Notes: generated from the sequence alone by a model not told the origin. Counted from the stretch's first letter, positions 42,599-52,915 are shown. The stretch: DNA of 64,000 nt from Mucilaginibacter ginsenosidivorax (GCF_007971525.1 NZ_CP042437.1:7747414-7811413), one strand, 5' to 3'. Program-made: numbers and translations.

Positions 42599-45500
42599 AT
42601 GAATAAATTCATTAAAAATATAATCTACTTTTCGCTCAGGCACCGCTACTTTGTGTTTTTTATGACACTGGTTTTGATTGTGCTTGGTGTGTGGAGCTAC
42701 ATGAATACGCCCATCGAGACGTTTCCTGATGTAACCAATACCCAAATCATCATTATTGCCCAATGGCCGGGCCGCAGCGCCGAGGAAGTTGAAAAAATGA
42801 TCACCATCCCGATGGAGACTGTTTTAAACTCGGTACAAAAAAAGGCTAACCTGCGTACAACGTCTGCCTTCGGCTTATCATACGTGCGCATCATTTTTGA
42901 TGATGATGTGGATGACGCTTTTGCCCGGCAGCAGGTACTAAGCCGCCTGGGCAATGCCGATTTGCCCGATGGTGTAAAACCAGAAGTTGAGCCACCCTAC
43001 GGCCCTACCGGCGAGATTTATCGTTATACGCTTAAAAGCCGCACCAAATCAATCCACGAACTTACTGCCATTCAGGATTGGGTGCTTGATCGCCAATTTA
43101 AATCTGTACCCGGCGTTGCCGATGTGAACAGCTTTGGTGGCGAGGAAAAAACTTATGAAGTTTCTGTTAACCCCGCCCTGTTACAAAAATACGGGCTTAC
43201 TTCGCTGGATGTTTATACTGCCATTAACCGCAGTAACATCAATGTGGGTGGCGACGTGATTGAAAAAAACGACCAGGCCTATGTAGTGCGCGGTATCGGG
43301 GTTATCAATAATATCGATGAGATACAAAATATCATCATCAAAAATGTAAACAACGTACCCATATTGGCTAAGGATATTGCCGATGTAAAAGAGGCAGGCC
43401 TGCCCCGCTTAGGGCAGGTGAGCCGCGACAAGCAGAAAGACGTATTGGAAGGTATCATTGTAATGCGCAAAGGCGAAAATCCTGCCGAGGTGTTAAATCG
43501 TATCCGAGACAAAGTAAAAGATCTGAACGATAACATCCTGCCCAAGGACGTGAAGATTGATACCTTTTACGACCGCACCAACCTGATGGATTTTTGCACC
43601 GAAACAGTTATCCATAACCTTTGCGAGGGTATTATCCTGGTAACCGTCATCGTATTCCTATTTATGGCCGACTGGCGTACAACCCTTACCGTTGCTATCA
43701 TCATCCCGTTATCTTTATTGTTTGCCTTTGTATGTATGCGTATAAAAGGAATGAGCGCCAACCTGTTATCAATGGGTGCTGTGGATTTTGGTATTATTAT
43801 AGATGGCGCGGTTGTAATGGTTGAGGGGATTTTTGTTGCCCTTGATCATAAGGCCAAAGAAGTAGGTATGCAAAAGTTTAACGGACTTGCTAAGCTGGGG
43901 CTGTTTAAAAATGTGGGGGCCGAAATGGGTAAAGCCATCTTCTTCTCCAAGCTGATTATCATCACCTGTTTAATACCGATTTTTGCATTTCAGAAGGTTG
44001 AGGGTAAAATGTTCTCGCCTTTGGCCTATACTTTAGGTTTCGCATTACTTGGGGCATTAATATTCACACTAACCCTGGTGCCTGCCCTGTCCAGCATTCT
44101 GTTACAGAAAAACGTAAAGGAAAAACATAATCCGGTTGTTATCTTTTTTGAGAACGGCATACGCCGGATGTTCAACTTCACCTATAAAAATCAAAAATTA
44201 AGTTTGCTGGTTGCGGTTGCATTTATGGCGATCACATTCTTCTCTGCCAGGTTCTTAGGATCAGAGTTTTTACCTGATTTAAATGAAGGAGCGCTTTGGG
44301 TAGAGGCTGAATTGCCTATGAGTGTTTCATTGTCAGAAGCAGAAAGCATCAATCAAAAAATGATGCAGATATTAGATAAGTTTCCCGAGGTAAAACAAAC
44401 CCTGGCACAAGTTGGCCGTACCAATGACGGTACCGACCCTAAAGGCTTCTTTGACGTACAAATCCAGGTAGATCTTAAAAACAAAAAAGAATGGCCCAGC
44501 GGCATTACCGAGGATGAACTTATTGCCCAGATGGATAAGCAACTAAGCAAAATCCCTGGTGCTGTATTCAACTATTCGCAGCCTATTCGGGATAACGTAG
44601 AGGAAGCGGTTGCAGGTGTTAACGCCGCGTTAGCCGTAAAAATCTTCGGCCCCGATTTTCAAACACTTGATAAAAAAGCCGACAGTGTACTGCGAATTTT
44701 GAAAACCGTACAGGGCGTTGAAGATCTTGGGGTACTACGTAACTTAGGCCAACCAGAGTTCAGGATTGAGCTTGACCAGCGTAAAATGGCACTTTATGGC
44801 GTATCTACCGCCGATGCAAACTCTGTTATAGAAATGGCGATTGGTGGTAAAGCGGCAACTGAATTATATGAAGGCGAACGCAGGTTTGATGTGAGGATCA
44901 GGTATCAGCAACAATACCGCAATACCCAGGATAAAATAGAGAACCTGATGGTACCTACCCTTAACGGATCGAAAATTTCAATAAAAGAAATAGCTACCAT
45001 CAAAACAATTACCGGGCCTGCTTTTATTTACAGGGATAACAACACCCGCTACATTGCCGTAAAATTCTCGGTACGCGGCCGCGATTTGGGCAGCACTATT
45101 GCCGAGGCACAAAGTAAGGTGCACTCAAAAGTAACATTTGAACACGGCTACACTGATGTTTGGGCGGGTGAATTTGAAAACCAGATCCGTGCATCAAATA
45201 CATTGGCCCACGTAGTGCCTATTTGTTTACTGGTGATATTCCTCATCTTGTTTATCACATTTGGCAATGCCAAAGATGCCACTTTGGTTATCATGAATGT
45301 GCCATTTGCCTTAATTGGCGGGATATTAGCCTTACACATTACCGGTACCAATTTTAGTATCTCTGCAGGTATAGGGTTTATCGCCTTATTTGGTGTGTGT
45401 ATACAAAATGGCGTAATCCTGGTATCTGTATTTAAAAAGAACCTGGAAGAGCATATTCCGTTGGATAAGGCCATTTTAGATGGCGTAATCAGTCGTGTAA

Positions 45501-45739
45501 GGCCTGTGGTGATGACTGCATTGATGGCGGCCATAGGGTTGATGCCGGCAGCAGTATCAACGGGAATCGGCTCCGAAACGCAGAAACCCCTGGCTATTGT
45601 AGTTATTGGAGGCCTGGTAACCTCTACCATATTAACATTATTGATATTGCCTATCATATATGCTATCGTTCACCGGCTGGTTCACCGCCGCGAAAACCGT
45701 AAGCTTTTGAAAAAAATGGGCGTTGTACGCAACGCATAA
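42599..45739 (+). CDS. czcA: Heavy-metal RND efflux pump (CzcA/CusA family)
   Basis: A 1046-residue inner-membrane proton/metal antiporter with the usual 12 helices and two large periplasmic loops, full length. The fourth-helix motif M-G-A-V-D-F-G-I-I-I-D-G-A-V-V-M-V-E matches the CzcA D-F-G-x3-D-G-A-x4-E pattern (the proton-relay Asp/Asp/Glu) seen in pumps for Co/Zn/Cd/Ni; CusA-type silver/copper pumps differ here. Substrate remains inference. It exports metal ions from cytoplasm or periplasm through the TolC-like channel. Last gene of the operon, followed by an intrinsic terminator. Confidence 0.92.
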   Translation: MNKFIKNIIYFSLRHRYFVFFMTLVLIVLGVWSYMNTPIETFPDVTNTQIIIIAQWPGRSAEEVEKMITIPMETVLNSVQKKANLRTTSAFGLSYVRIIFDDDVDDAFARQQVLSRLGNADLPDGVKPEVEPPYGPTGEIYRYTLKSRTKSIHELTAIQDWVLDRQFKSVPGVADVNSFGGEEKTYEVSVNPALLQKYGLTSLDVYTAINRSNINVGGDVIEKNDQAYVVRGIGVINNIDEIQNIIIKNVNNVPILAKDIADVKEAGLPRLGQVSRDKQKDVLEGIIVMRKGENPAEVLNRIRDKVKDLNDNILPKDVKIDTFYDRTNLMDFCTETVIHNLCEGIILVTVIVFLFMADWRTTLTVAIIIPLSLLFAFVCMRIKGMSANLLSMGAVDFGIIIDGAVVMVEGIFVALDHKAKEVGMQKFNGLAKLGLFKNVGAEMGKAIFFSKLIIITCLIPIFAFQKVEGKMFSPLAYTLGFALLGALIFTLTLVPALSSILLQKNVKEKHNPVVIFFENGIRRMFNFTYKNQKLSLLVAVAFMAITFFSARFLGSEFLPDLNEGALWVEAELPMSVSLSEAESINQKMMQILDKFPEVKQTLAQVGRTNDGTDPKGFFDVQIQVDLKNKKEWPSGITEDELIAQMDKQLSKIPGAVFNYSQPIRDNVEEAVAGVNAALAVKIFGPDFQTLDKKADSVLRILKTVQGVEDLGVLRNLGQPEFRIELDQRKMALYGVSTADANSVIEMAIGGKAATELYEGERRFDVRIRYQQQYRNTQDKIENLMVPTLNGSKISIKEIATIKTITGPAFIYRDNNTRYIAVKFSVRGRDLGSTIAEAQSKVHSKVTFEHGYTDVWAGEFENQIRASNTLAHVVPICLLVIFLILFITFGNAKDATLVIMNVPFALIGGILALHITGTNFSISAGIGFIALFGVCIQNGVILVSVFKKNLEEHIPLDKAILDGVISRVRPVVMTALMAAIGLMPAAVSTGIGSETQKPLAIVVIGGLVTSTILTLLILPIIYAIVHRLVHRRENRKLLKKMGVVRNA

Positions 45740-45757
45740 TACCCCCTTGCTAAACTA

Positions 45758-45788
45758 AACGCCCGGCTAATAAACCGGGCGTTTTTTC
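45758..45788 (+). terminator. Intrinsic terminator of the metal efflux operon
   Basis: Perfect 9-bp GC-rich stem AACGCCCGG/CCGGGCGTT (45758-45766, 45775-45783), 8-base loop, T6 tail, 18 bases after the pump stop codon. Confidence 0.92.
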
Positions 45789-45840
45789 GTTTATATGCTT
45801 TTAAGTTTTAATTTGCGTTATTATACCACACGTTAAAAAT

Positions 45841-48800
45841 ATGCCATCGTCGCGCGCCATTGTAAGCAGTTTTTCTATCGCTGCAATCCTTTTGTTATCC
45901 CATATTTCATCGGCACAAAAAAGAAAAGATAAAGATTACGCCCAGCTGGTTAACCCCTTTATTGGCACCGGGGGGCATGGACATACTTATCCCGGTGCGG
46001 TAATGCCTTTTGGTATGGTGCAGCTAAGTCCCGATACACGACTGGAAGGCTGGGACGGCTGCTCGGGCTATCACTATACCGACACGGTGGTTTATGGCTT
46101 TTCGCATACCCATTTAAGCGGCACAGGCATTCCAGATTATTGCGATGTGTTGTTTATGCCTACAACCGGCGAGCCGCAGTTTAAAAACACCGAATACCGT
46201 TCTGGTTTTAAAAAGAAAAATGAGATTGCCACGCCTGGTTATTATAAAACCCTATTGGATAAATACAATATCGGCGTTGAATTAACGGCCACCACCCGCG
46301 TAGGAGTACATCGTTATAGTTACCCCAGTACCGAAAAGGCCAACATTATAATAGACCTGCAACACCGCGACGAGGTGCTGGATTCGTGGATTGAAGTGGT
46401 AAATGACCATGAGGTTCGCGGCTACCGGAAGTCAAAATCATGGGCCAACAACCAGCAGGTTTATTTTTACGCTAAATTCTCAAAACCATTTAAAACCTAT
46501 GGGGTAGCCAGCAACAACGAGTTACTGGAAGGAAAAATCAAAGCGCAGGGCAAAAACATTAAAATGTACCTGCAGTTTAACAATCCCGGCGAGGTGATTA
46601 CCAAAGTTGGCATTTCGGCGGTAAGCGCCGAAGGTGCCCTAAAAAACCTTGATGCCGAAGTACCTGATTTCGATTTTAAAAAGATCCAGAAGGCAGCCAA
46701 AGCTACCTGGAACGCCGAATTGAATAAAATACAGGTAGAAGGCGGCGGCCCATCCTCATCTCAACAATCGGCATTGAGCGATGAAGGGACAGTTAACAGC
46801 CCTTACGGACCGGCTCCCGCCGGCAAAAAGGTAAAACCTATTGATTATGCAGGTATAAAACAAACCATATTTTACACCGCTTTATACCACAGCATGCTGG
46901 CGCCCAACATTTATAGCGACGTTGACGGCCAATACCGGGGCATGGATCAGCAGGTGCATACCGCGCAAGGCTTTAACTGTTATACTGTTTTTTCGCTATG
47001 GGATACGTATCGGGCCGAAAATCCCTTGCTTGCATTAATTGATAGAAAACGGACACTTGATTTCATCAAATCGTTCCTGGCGATGTATGATCAGGGCGGT
47101 TTGTTGCCTATCTGGCCGCTGGCCAGTACCGAAACTTATTGCATGATTGGTAATCACTCCATCCCGGTTATTGTAGATGCTTATGCAAAAGGTATTCGCG
47201 ATTTTGATGCGGCAAAAGCATTTACAGCAATGAAAGCCGCGGTGAGTCGCAACCAGTTTGGGCTGGATATTTACCGTAAAAACGGCGCTGCACTATCCGA
47301 CCAGGAAGATGCTTCGGTATCAAAAACCCTGGAGTATGCCTATGACGATTGGTGTATAGCGCAGATGGCTAAAATGCTGAACAAGCCTAACGATTATGCC
47401 GAATATATTCAACGTGCCCAATATTGGAAAAACGTTTACAACAACCAAAATGGTTTTATGCAGGCCCGCAGCAACGGTGGCTGGCTTACCCCCTTTGACC
47501 CTACCGAGATAAACGGGAATTACACCGAAGGCAATTCCTGGCAATACTCGTTCATGGTACCCCAGGATGTAGAAACCCTAATGGCAAAAATGGGTGGTAA
47601 GGAAGCTTTTGAAGCTAAGTTGGATGAATTGTTTACCACAGAATCGAAGCTAAAGGGCAGTGATATCCCGGATGTAGCCGGCCTTATTGGCCAATATGCC
47701 CACGGAAACGAGCCAAGTCACCATATGGCTTACCTGTACAACTTTACCGCATCGCCCGAGAAAACACAGTTTTATATAGACAGGATATTGCGTGAGGAAT
47801 ACAGCAATAAACCCGATGGGCTGGCTGGCAACGAAGATTGCGGGCAAATGTCGGCCTGGTATGTCATGAGTTCGCTGGGCATTTACAATATTGCCCCCGG
47901 GCAGCAGGCTTTCCAGGTTGGGGTGCCACAGTTTGATAAAGCAGTTATTAATTTAGAAAACGGCAAGCAATTTACCATCCTTAACTCTGGCGCAAGCATA
48001 GGCAAAGGCAATATTTATTTACAGGGCATGAGCCTAGCCAAGAAAACCTATAACAAACTATACCTCAATTTTGACGATATAGCCAATGGCGGCGAGTTTG
48101 AAGTATTTGCCGGCAAACTGGCCAATAAACTCTTTGTACAGGATTTGGAACGCCCAACTTCAAAAATTACCGATAGCTTGATTGTGGCTAACCCTTATAT
48201 TATAGCCCCAGCCAAATCCTTCAAAGACCCCATCAGCATCGAAATAAAAAGTGCCGACCAAGATGCCGGGATTTATTACACGTTAGATGGATCAACCCCT
48301 ACCGCAAACTCAACACCCTACACTAAGCCGATTGCCATTGCCGGGAATACAACCGTTAAGGCAATAGCAATTATTAAGGGTAAAAGCAGCTTTATTGACG
48401 AGGCCAACTTTATTAAACTACGATCAGACATCAAACTAACGCTCGTCAATAAATATCTGCCCAGCTATGCAGATAAAGGCGACGAATCGCTTATAAATGG
48501 CATCCATGGCACAGCAAACTGGCATGTGGGCAACTGGCAGGGCTACCAGGGTAAGGATTTGGAAGCCATTATTGATATGGGTGCCATAAAACCTGTAAAA
48601 CAAGTTAGCATTGGCACATTGCAGGATAGCAATGCCTGGATAGTTTTCCCTAAATATGTTCAATATTGGGTATCTGACGACGGCAGGAATTATAAGTTGG
48701 CAGCCACGGTGAATACTAAAGTAGATATTAAAGATACAAATTTGCAAACCCAGGAATTTACCGCCCCGCTAAATTTAAACACCCACTACATTAAAATCAT

Positions 48801-48888
48801 AGCCAAACAATATGGCGCACTACCCGACTGGCATGAAAGTAAAGGCAGCCAATCATACATTTTTGCTGATGAAATAACCGTGGAATAA
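45841..48888 (+). CDS. GH92 alpha-mannosidase with chitobiase-like and discoidin-like domains
   Basis: A 1015-residue secreted glycosidase. Signal peptide (F-S-I-A-A-I-L-L-L-S-H-I-S-S-A). The GH92 region (about 30-760) starts V-N-P-F-I-G-T-G-G-H-G-H-T-Y-P-G-A and includes Y-R-G-M-D-Q-Q and G-N-E-D-C-G-Q-M-S-A-W-Y, the family hallmarks. GH92 enzymes are calcium-dependent exo-mannosidases acting on alpha-1,2/1,3/1,4/1,6 mannosides of yeast mannan or N-glycans. The C-terminus adds a chitobiase/FN3-like domain (I-Y-Y-T-L-D-G-S-T-P near 820) and an F5/8 discoidin-like domain, closely resembling the end of the DUF2231 protein at 23758. A start upstream terminator makes it independent. Confidence 0.92.
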   Translation: MPSSRAIVSSFSIAAILLLSHISSAQKRKDKDYAQLVNPFIGTGGHGHTYPGAVMPFGMVQLSPDTRLEGWDGCSGYHYTDTVVYGFSHTHLSGTGIPDYCDVLFMPTTGEPQFKNTEYRSGFKKKNEIATPGYYKTLLDKYNIGVELTATTRVGVHRYSYPSTEKANIIIDLQHRDEVLDSWIEVVNDHEVRGYRKSKSWANNQQVYFYAKFSKPFKTYGVASNNELLEGKIKAQGKNIKMYLQFNNPGEVITKVGISAVSAEGALKNLDAEVPDFDFKKIQKAAKATWNAELNKIQVEGGGPSSSQQSALSDEGTVNSPYGPAPAGKKVKPIDYAGIKQTIFYTALYHSMLAPNIYSDVDGQYRGMDQQVHTAQGFNCYTVFSLWDTYRAENPLLALIDRKRTLDFIKSFLAMYDQGGLLPIWPLASTETYCMIGNHSIPVIVDAYAKGIRDFDAAKAFTAMKAAVSRNQFGLDIYRKNGAALSDQEDASVSKTLEYAYDDWCIAQMAKMLNKPNDYAEYIQRAQYWKNVYNNQNGFMQARSNGGWLTPFDPTEINGNYTEGNSWQYSFMVPQDVETLMAKMGGKEAFEAKLDELFTTESKLKGSDIPDVAGLIGQYAHGNEPSHHMAYLYNFTASPEKTQFYIDRILREEYSNKPDGLAGNEDCGQMSAWYVMSSLGIYNIAPGQQAFQVGVPQFDKAVINLENGKQFTILNSGASIGKGNIYLQGMSLAKKTYNKLYLNFDDIANGGEFEVFAGKLANKLFVQDLERPTSKITDSLIVANPYIIAPAKSFKDPISIEIKSADQDAGIYYTLDGSTPTANSTPYTKPIAIAGNTTVKAIAIIKGKSSFIDEANFIKLRSDIKLTLVNKYLPSYADKGDESLINGIHGTANWHVGNWQGYQGKDLEAIIDMGAIKPVKQVSIGTLQDSNAWIVFPKYVQYWVSDDGRNYKLAATVNTKVDIKDTNLQTQEFTAPLNLNTHYIKIIAKQYGALPDWHESKGSQSYIFADEITVE

Positions 48889-48968
48889 TTTGCGGTTAAA
48901 CTGCTCTTTTGATCACAATTATGGTTAGCTTTAATAATTAATTATCACCTAAAATCACCTTCTGAACT

Positions 48969-49322
48969 ATGAGCAATTATTCGTCAAGCGATGATGGCAA
49001 ATTAGCCGGCATCATCAGTTATTTTACCATTATAGGGTGGCTTATTGCTTATTTTGCCCTGTATCAAAAAAACAAAACCTACCAGGCAAGCTATCAAATG
49101 AGGCAAACGCTGCTATTCCACATCGTGTCGATGATCGTATCGTATGCCGCCGGTGCTATACTTTTTTCGGTAGGTTTTTCGTTTGGTGCAGCAATACTCT
49201 GGGTAGTACGGGTTGCACTTTTTGTAATCTGGGTGATTGGCCTGCTTGGCGCACTCCAGGGTGAAAGAAAACCAATGCCGTTAATTGGCGAACCCGCGCA
49301 AAATATATTTTCTGGCATTTAA
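48969..49322 (+). CDS. Small DUF4870-like membrane protein
   Basis: A 117-residue protein with three hydrophobic helices (about 14-30, 45-65 and 72-95) and the family opening D-D-G-K-L-A-G-I-I-S-Y-F-T-I-I-G-W, then Y-Q-M-R-Q-T-L-L-F-H-I. DUF4870 proteins are small inner-membrane proteins of unknown role. The gene is convergent with PPK2 and its terminator lies inside the end of PPK2. Confidence 0.8.
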   Translation: MSNYSSSDDGKLAGIISYFTIIGWLIAYFALYQKNKTYQASYQMRQTLLFHIVSMIVSYAAGAILFSVGFSFGAAILWVVRVALFVIWVIGLLGALQGERKPMPLIGEPAQNIFSGI

Positions 49323-49334
49323 CAAGGTTGGCTT

Positions 49335-49378
49335 AAGCAATTGGAGCAGGTGATTTATTCCTTTTCCAATTGCTTTTT
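49335..49378 (+). terminator. Terminator overlapping the 3' end of the PPK2 coding sequence
   Basis: Perfect arms AAGCAATTGGA (49335-49345) and TCCAATTGCTT (49365-49375), 19-base loop and T5 tail, 12 bases after the DUF4870-like gene. The right arm is inside the last codons of PPK2 (L-E-K-E and before), which lies on the other strand. Confidence 0.65.
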
Positions 49379-50233
49379 GGATTCGTCCAATTTATCCTTC
49401 TCTTCTTTTTCAAGTACCGGGTATTTCAGCTTTAATCCTTTTAGGGTATCAAGGATAACCGAAGAAATGGCTATACGTGTAAACCATTTTTTATCAGCGG
49501 GGATTACATACCAGGGGCAATCATTGGTAGCAGTTTCTTTTATAGCTTTTTCATAGGCATCCATATAGTCAGCCCATTTTTTCCGCTCTTCAATATCGGC
49601 AGCCGAAAATTTCCAGTTCTTTTTGGGGTTGTCGATTCGCTTTAAAAAACGCAGTTTTTGCTCCTGTTTAGATACATTCAGGTAAAATTTGATAATAACC
49701 GTACCGTTATCCGTAAGGTGCTTTTCAAACGCCCTGATGCTTTCGTAACGCTTATCCCAAAACTTTCCATCAATATCCTTTACATCGTTAATTCCCGGCA
49801 AATGTTCTTTTAATAACAAATCGGGATGTACCTTGGTTACCAATACATTTTCATAATGTGACCGGTTATGGATACCTATCCTGCCGCGTTCGGGTAACGA
49901 GCGATAGTGCCGCCACAGAAAGTCGTGTTCATAATCTTCGGTACTGGGTTGCTTAAAGCTATAAACCTGGCAGCCCTGCGGGTTTAAGCCCGATAATGTA
50001 TGTTCAATAGCGCTATCTTTTCCCGCAGCATCCATCGCCTGGAAAATGATGAGCAGGGCATATTTATTGGCTGCATAAAGTTCTGTCTGCAGGTCAAATG
50101 TTTCGTCTATCAGGTCTTTTAATGTCTTTCGGGCCTCAATTTTTTTAAATCCATCTGAATATGCCGGATCGAAGTCTCCCAGCTTAAATCCCTTTCCATT
50201 TTCGACTTTAAATTTTTTGACAATATTACTCAT
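49355..50233 (-). CDS. Polyphosphate kinase 2 family phosphotransferase
   Basis: A 292-residue PPK2-family kinase. The Walker-A-like motif D-A-A-G-K-D-S is near residue 71, followed by L-N-P-Q-G-C-Q-V and S-F-K-Q-P-S-T-E-D-Y-E-H-D-F-L-W-R, then the G-x-I-G-I-H-N-R-S-H-Y-E-N lid and later F-Y-L-N-V-S-K-x-E-Q. PPK2 enzymes transfer phosphate from polyphosphate to AMP, ADP or GDP/GMP. The size fits single-domain PPK2; class I, II or III cannot be fixed by eye. Its 3' end is shared with the terminator of the convergent gene. Confidence 0.93.
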   Translation of the reverse strand: MSNIVKKFKVENGKGFKLGDFDPAYSDGFKKIEARKTLKDLIDETFDLQTELYAANKYALLIIFQAMDAAGKDSAIEHTLSGLNPQGCQVYSFKQPSTEDYEHDFLWRHYRSLPERGRIGIHNRSHYENVLVTKVHPDLLLKEHLPGINDVKDIDGKFWDKRYESIRAFEKHLTDNGTVIIKFYLNVSKQEQKLRFLKRIDNPKKNWKFSAADIEERKKWADYMDAYEKAIKETATNDCPWYVIPADKKWFTRIAISSVILDTLKGLKLKYPVLEKEEKDKLDESKKQLEKE

Positions 50234-50507
50234 GATAAAAAATTTGTTTTACACGTTGTTAACATGAAATTTAGGTATTAAAATTGCGTTGATAATAAAA
50301 GTTTATTTTTAGCTAATGTAATACACCATTGTTCAAACCTAAATATAAGTTACCTTTTAAGGCAACATTAAATTATATTACGGAAATTTTAGGCCTTTAT
50401 TAAATAAAGTGGCAGGTGGCTGGTATATATTTAGCTTTATATAAACTGCACATATTAATATTTGTTTCGGGCTATGATTTAGCGCCATAATTTTACATCT
50501 TTACCCA

Positions 50508-52838
50508 ATGTTCAGAGAAATACGAAACCGGTTTCTGCGATTCCTTGTTATCTTCATATACTTCGTTATCATCTTTTTTTGCTCTATAGAGCTCAACTTC
50601 CTTTGGCTTTTTGGTTATTCGCCTGACATGCAGGATATTAAAACACCTGTACTTTCTGTTGGGTCGGAGGTTTTCACTGCCGATGGCAAACTGATAGGTC
50701 AGTATTATAAGGAAAACCGCTCGCCTGTTGATTTAAAGCATATTTCGCCCAACCTTATAAACGCGCTTATTTCAACCGAAGACGTGCGTTTTTACAGTCA
50801 CGGCGGTGTCGATTTTTATTCGTTTTTCACCAGTATGGTTTCAACGGCTAAAGGCGAGCGGCGGGGCGGCAGTACCATTACACAACAACTTGCCAAAAAC
50901 CTTTTTGAAACACGCAAGCGCAAATCCCAGGGCTTTATCCGGAAAGTTCCTCTTATAAATACTGTTGTATACAAGTTTAAAGAGTGGCTTACTGCCTTTA
51001 AAATTGAACACGTATATAGCAAACAAAAAATTCTTGAATTATATTTTAATACGGTCCCTTTTGGTAATAATACCTTTGGTATAAAAACAGCCACATTAAA
51101 ATATTTTAACAAACAACCCGATCAGGTTAGCCCCGGTGAGGCCGCTTTGCTTATAGGTATGCTGAAAGCCACATCCAGTTATAATCCTATCCGCAATCCC
51201 GAACGTGCTACCGAACGCAGAAATACGGTTTTAGGCCAGATGCTTAAAAATGGTTCCATTACTAAAGACCAATATACAAGCAGTTCACAATCGCCCATAA
51301 AACTCGATTTAAGCTATGTAGAAGAAGATTCGCATGGCGACTCATACCTGCGCCGCGCGGTTGAAAAATGGCTGGATAAATGGTGTAAGGATAATGGGTA
51401 TGATTTATATGAGGATGGTCTGAAGATTTATACAACCATAGATTCACGGATGCAGCAATATGCCGAAGAGGCGGTTGCCGAAAAAATGAAAATGCTGCAA
51501 AAGCGTTTTTACAACCTATGGGGCAATAAAAACCCGTGGCGCGATTCGAAAGGTGTCGAAATCAAAGATTTCATTTTAAAAAACGAACAAAAACTGCCTA
51601 TTTACAAATTGCTGGATAAAAAATTTGGTGGTGACACCGTAAAAATAAGCGAGTATTTTAAAACCAAAAAACGGATGACCGTTTTTACCTGGCATGGCGA
51701 ACAGGATACCACATTTTCAACCATCGATTCTATTAAATATTACGCCAAGCTGTTAAATACCGGCATGATGACGCTTGAGCCATCAACAGGTAAGATAAAA
51801 GTTTGGATTGGCGGTATCGACCATCGTTTTTTCAACTACGATCACGTAAACCAATCAAGGAGGCAGGCAGGATCTACGTTTAAACCATTTGCCTACCTCA
51901 CAGCACTTGACAATGGCTATACCCCCTGCGATAAATTCACAGACCAGCCTGTAACCATAAAATATAAAGACAACGGTAAAGATGAAGTATGGCAACCTAA
52001 TAATGCCGATTTCCATTTTTCGTACCAGGAAATGTCGCTAAGGTGGGCTATGGGTAAATCGGTAAATTCCATTACAGCCCAGCTTACCGAAAAAGTGGGA
52101 TGGGATAAAATTGTACAGTACGCTCACAAATGCGGTATCGAAAGCCCATTAAAATCGGTTCCTTCGGTATCATTAGGATCCAATGATGTTTCCGTTTATG
52201 AGATGGTGCGGGCTTATAGCACCTTTCTGAATAAAGGCCAGAAGATAGACCCCTTATTGGTAACAAAAATAACAGACCAGCAGGGTAATGTAATTGACGA
52301 ATTTGAGTTGAAACAAGAAAAAGTATTGAGCGAGGAAACTGCCTGGCTGATGCTTTATATGTTCCGCGGCGGTATGGAAGAACCTGGAGGCACCTCGCAG
52401 GCCTTATGGGAATACCCTGGCCTTTGGAAAAAGGATAACCAGATTGGCGGCAAAACCGGCACGTCATCTGATTATGTCGACGGCTGGTACATGGGAATCA
52501 CGAAGGATTTGGTTACAGGGGTTTGGGTTGGTGCCGACGACAGAAGTGTGCACTTTACATCATCCGAAACAGGTGAAGGATCACACACTGCCCTGCCCAT
52601 TTTTGGCCGCTTTATGGAAAAGGTGTACGCCGATCCGAAATTGGGTTATACTTACGGGCCTTTCCCAAAACCATGGAGCAAGATCACCAAAAACTATAAT
52701 TGTCCGTCGCCGCATATTGCCACTGATACTACGGAGGTAGATAGTACAAGCAACCCTATTGATACCACCAACGTTATACCAACACCAGCTGCCAGTACGC
52801 CGGAGAATCCCGAAACAACGCCCGCCAATCAAAAATAA
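50508..52838 (+). CDS. Class A penicillin-binding protein (transglycosylase/transpeptidase)
   Basis: A 776-residue bifunctional peptidoglycan synthase. One N-terminal membrane helix (about 11-36); glycosyltransferase domain (about 60-240) with catalytic Glu91 in I-S-T-E-D-V-R-F-Y and later G-G-S-T-I-T-Q-Q-L-A-K-N; transpeptidase domain (about 300-700) with S-T-F-K (nucleophile), S-V-N and K-T-G-T-S-S motifs. C-terminus after 730 is Pro/Thr-rich and probably disordered. It builds and cross-links peptidoglycan in the periplasm. A hairpin follows 48 bases after the stop codon. Confidence 0.95.
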   Translation: MFREIRNRFLRFLVIFIYFVIIFFCSIELNFLWLFGYSPDMQDIKTPVLSVGSEVFTADGKLIGQYYKENRSPVDLKHISPNLINALISTEDVRFYSHGGVDFYSFFTSMVSTAKGERRGGSTITQQLAKNLFETRKRKSQGFIRKVPLINTVVYKFKEWLTAFKIEHVYSKQKILELYFNTVPFGNNTFGIKTATLKYFNKQPDQVSPGEAALLIGMLKATSSYNPIRNPERATERRNTVLGQMLKNGSITKDQYTSSSQSPIKLDLSYVEEDSHGDSYLRRAVEKWLDKWCKDNGYDLYEDGLKIYTTIDSRMQQYAEEAVAEKMKMLQKRFYNLWGNKNPWRDSKGVEIKDFILKNEQKLPIYKLLDKKFGGDTVKISEYFKTKKRMTVFTWHGEQDTTFSTIDSIKYYAKLLNTGMMTLEPSTGKIKVWIGGIDHRFFNYDHVNQSRRQAGSTFKPFAYLTALDNGYTPCDKFTDQPVTIKYKDNGKDEVWQPNNADFHFSYQEMSLRWAMGKSVNSITAQLTEKVGWDKIVQYAHKCGIESPLKSVPSVSLGSNDVSVYEMVRAYSTFLNKGQKIDPLLVTKITDQQGNVIDEFELKQEKVLSEETAWLMLYMFRGGMEEPGGTSQALWEYPGLWKKDNQIGGKTGTSSDYVDGWYMGITKDLVTGVWVGADDRSVHFTSSETGEGSHTALPIFGRFMEKVYADPKLGYTYGPFPKPWSKITKNYNCPSPHIATDTTEVDSTSNPIDTTNVIPTPAASTPENPETTPANQK

Positions 52839-52886
52839 GGCTTTTGTAGGAGGGGATTAAAAGTTCAGGTACAAGTTTAAATATCA

Positions 52887-52915
52887 ATCGGCAGGCCCTA
52901 CAGCCTGCCGATTAT
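52887..52915 (+). terminator. Hairpin terminator after the class A PBP
   Basis: Perfect 10-bp stem ATCGGCAGGC/GCCTGCCGAT (52887-52896, 52903-52912), 6-base loop; the T-tail is weak (TATTCATT). Confidence 0.7.
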
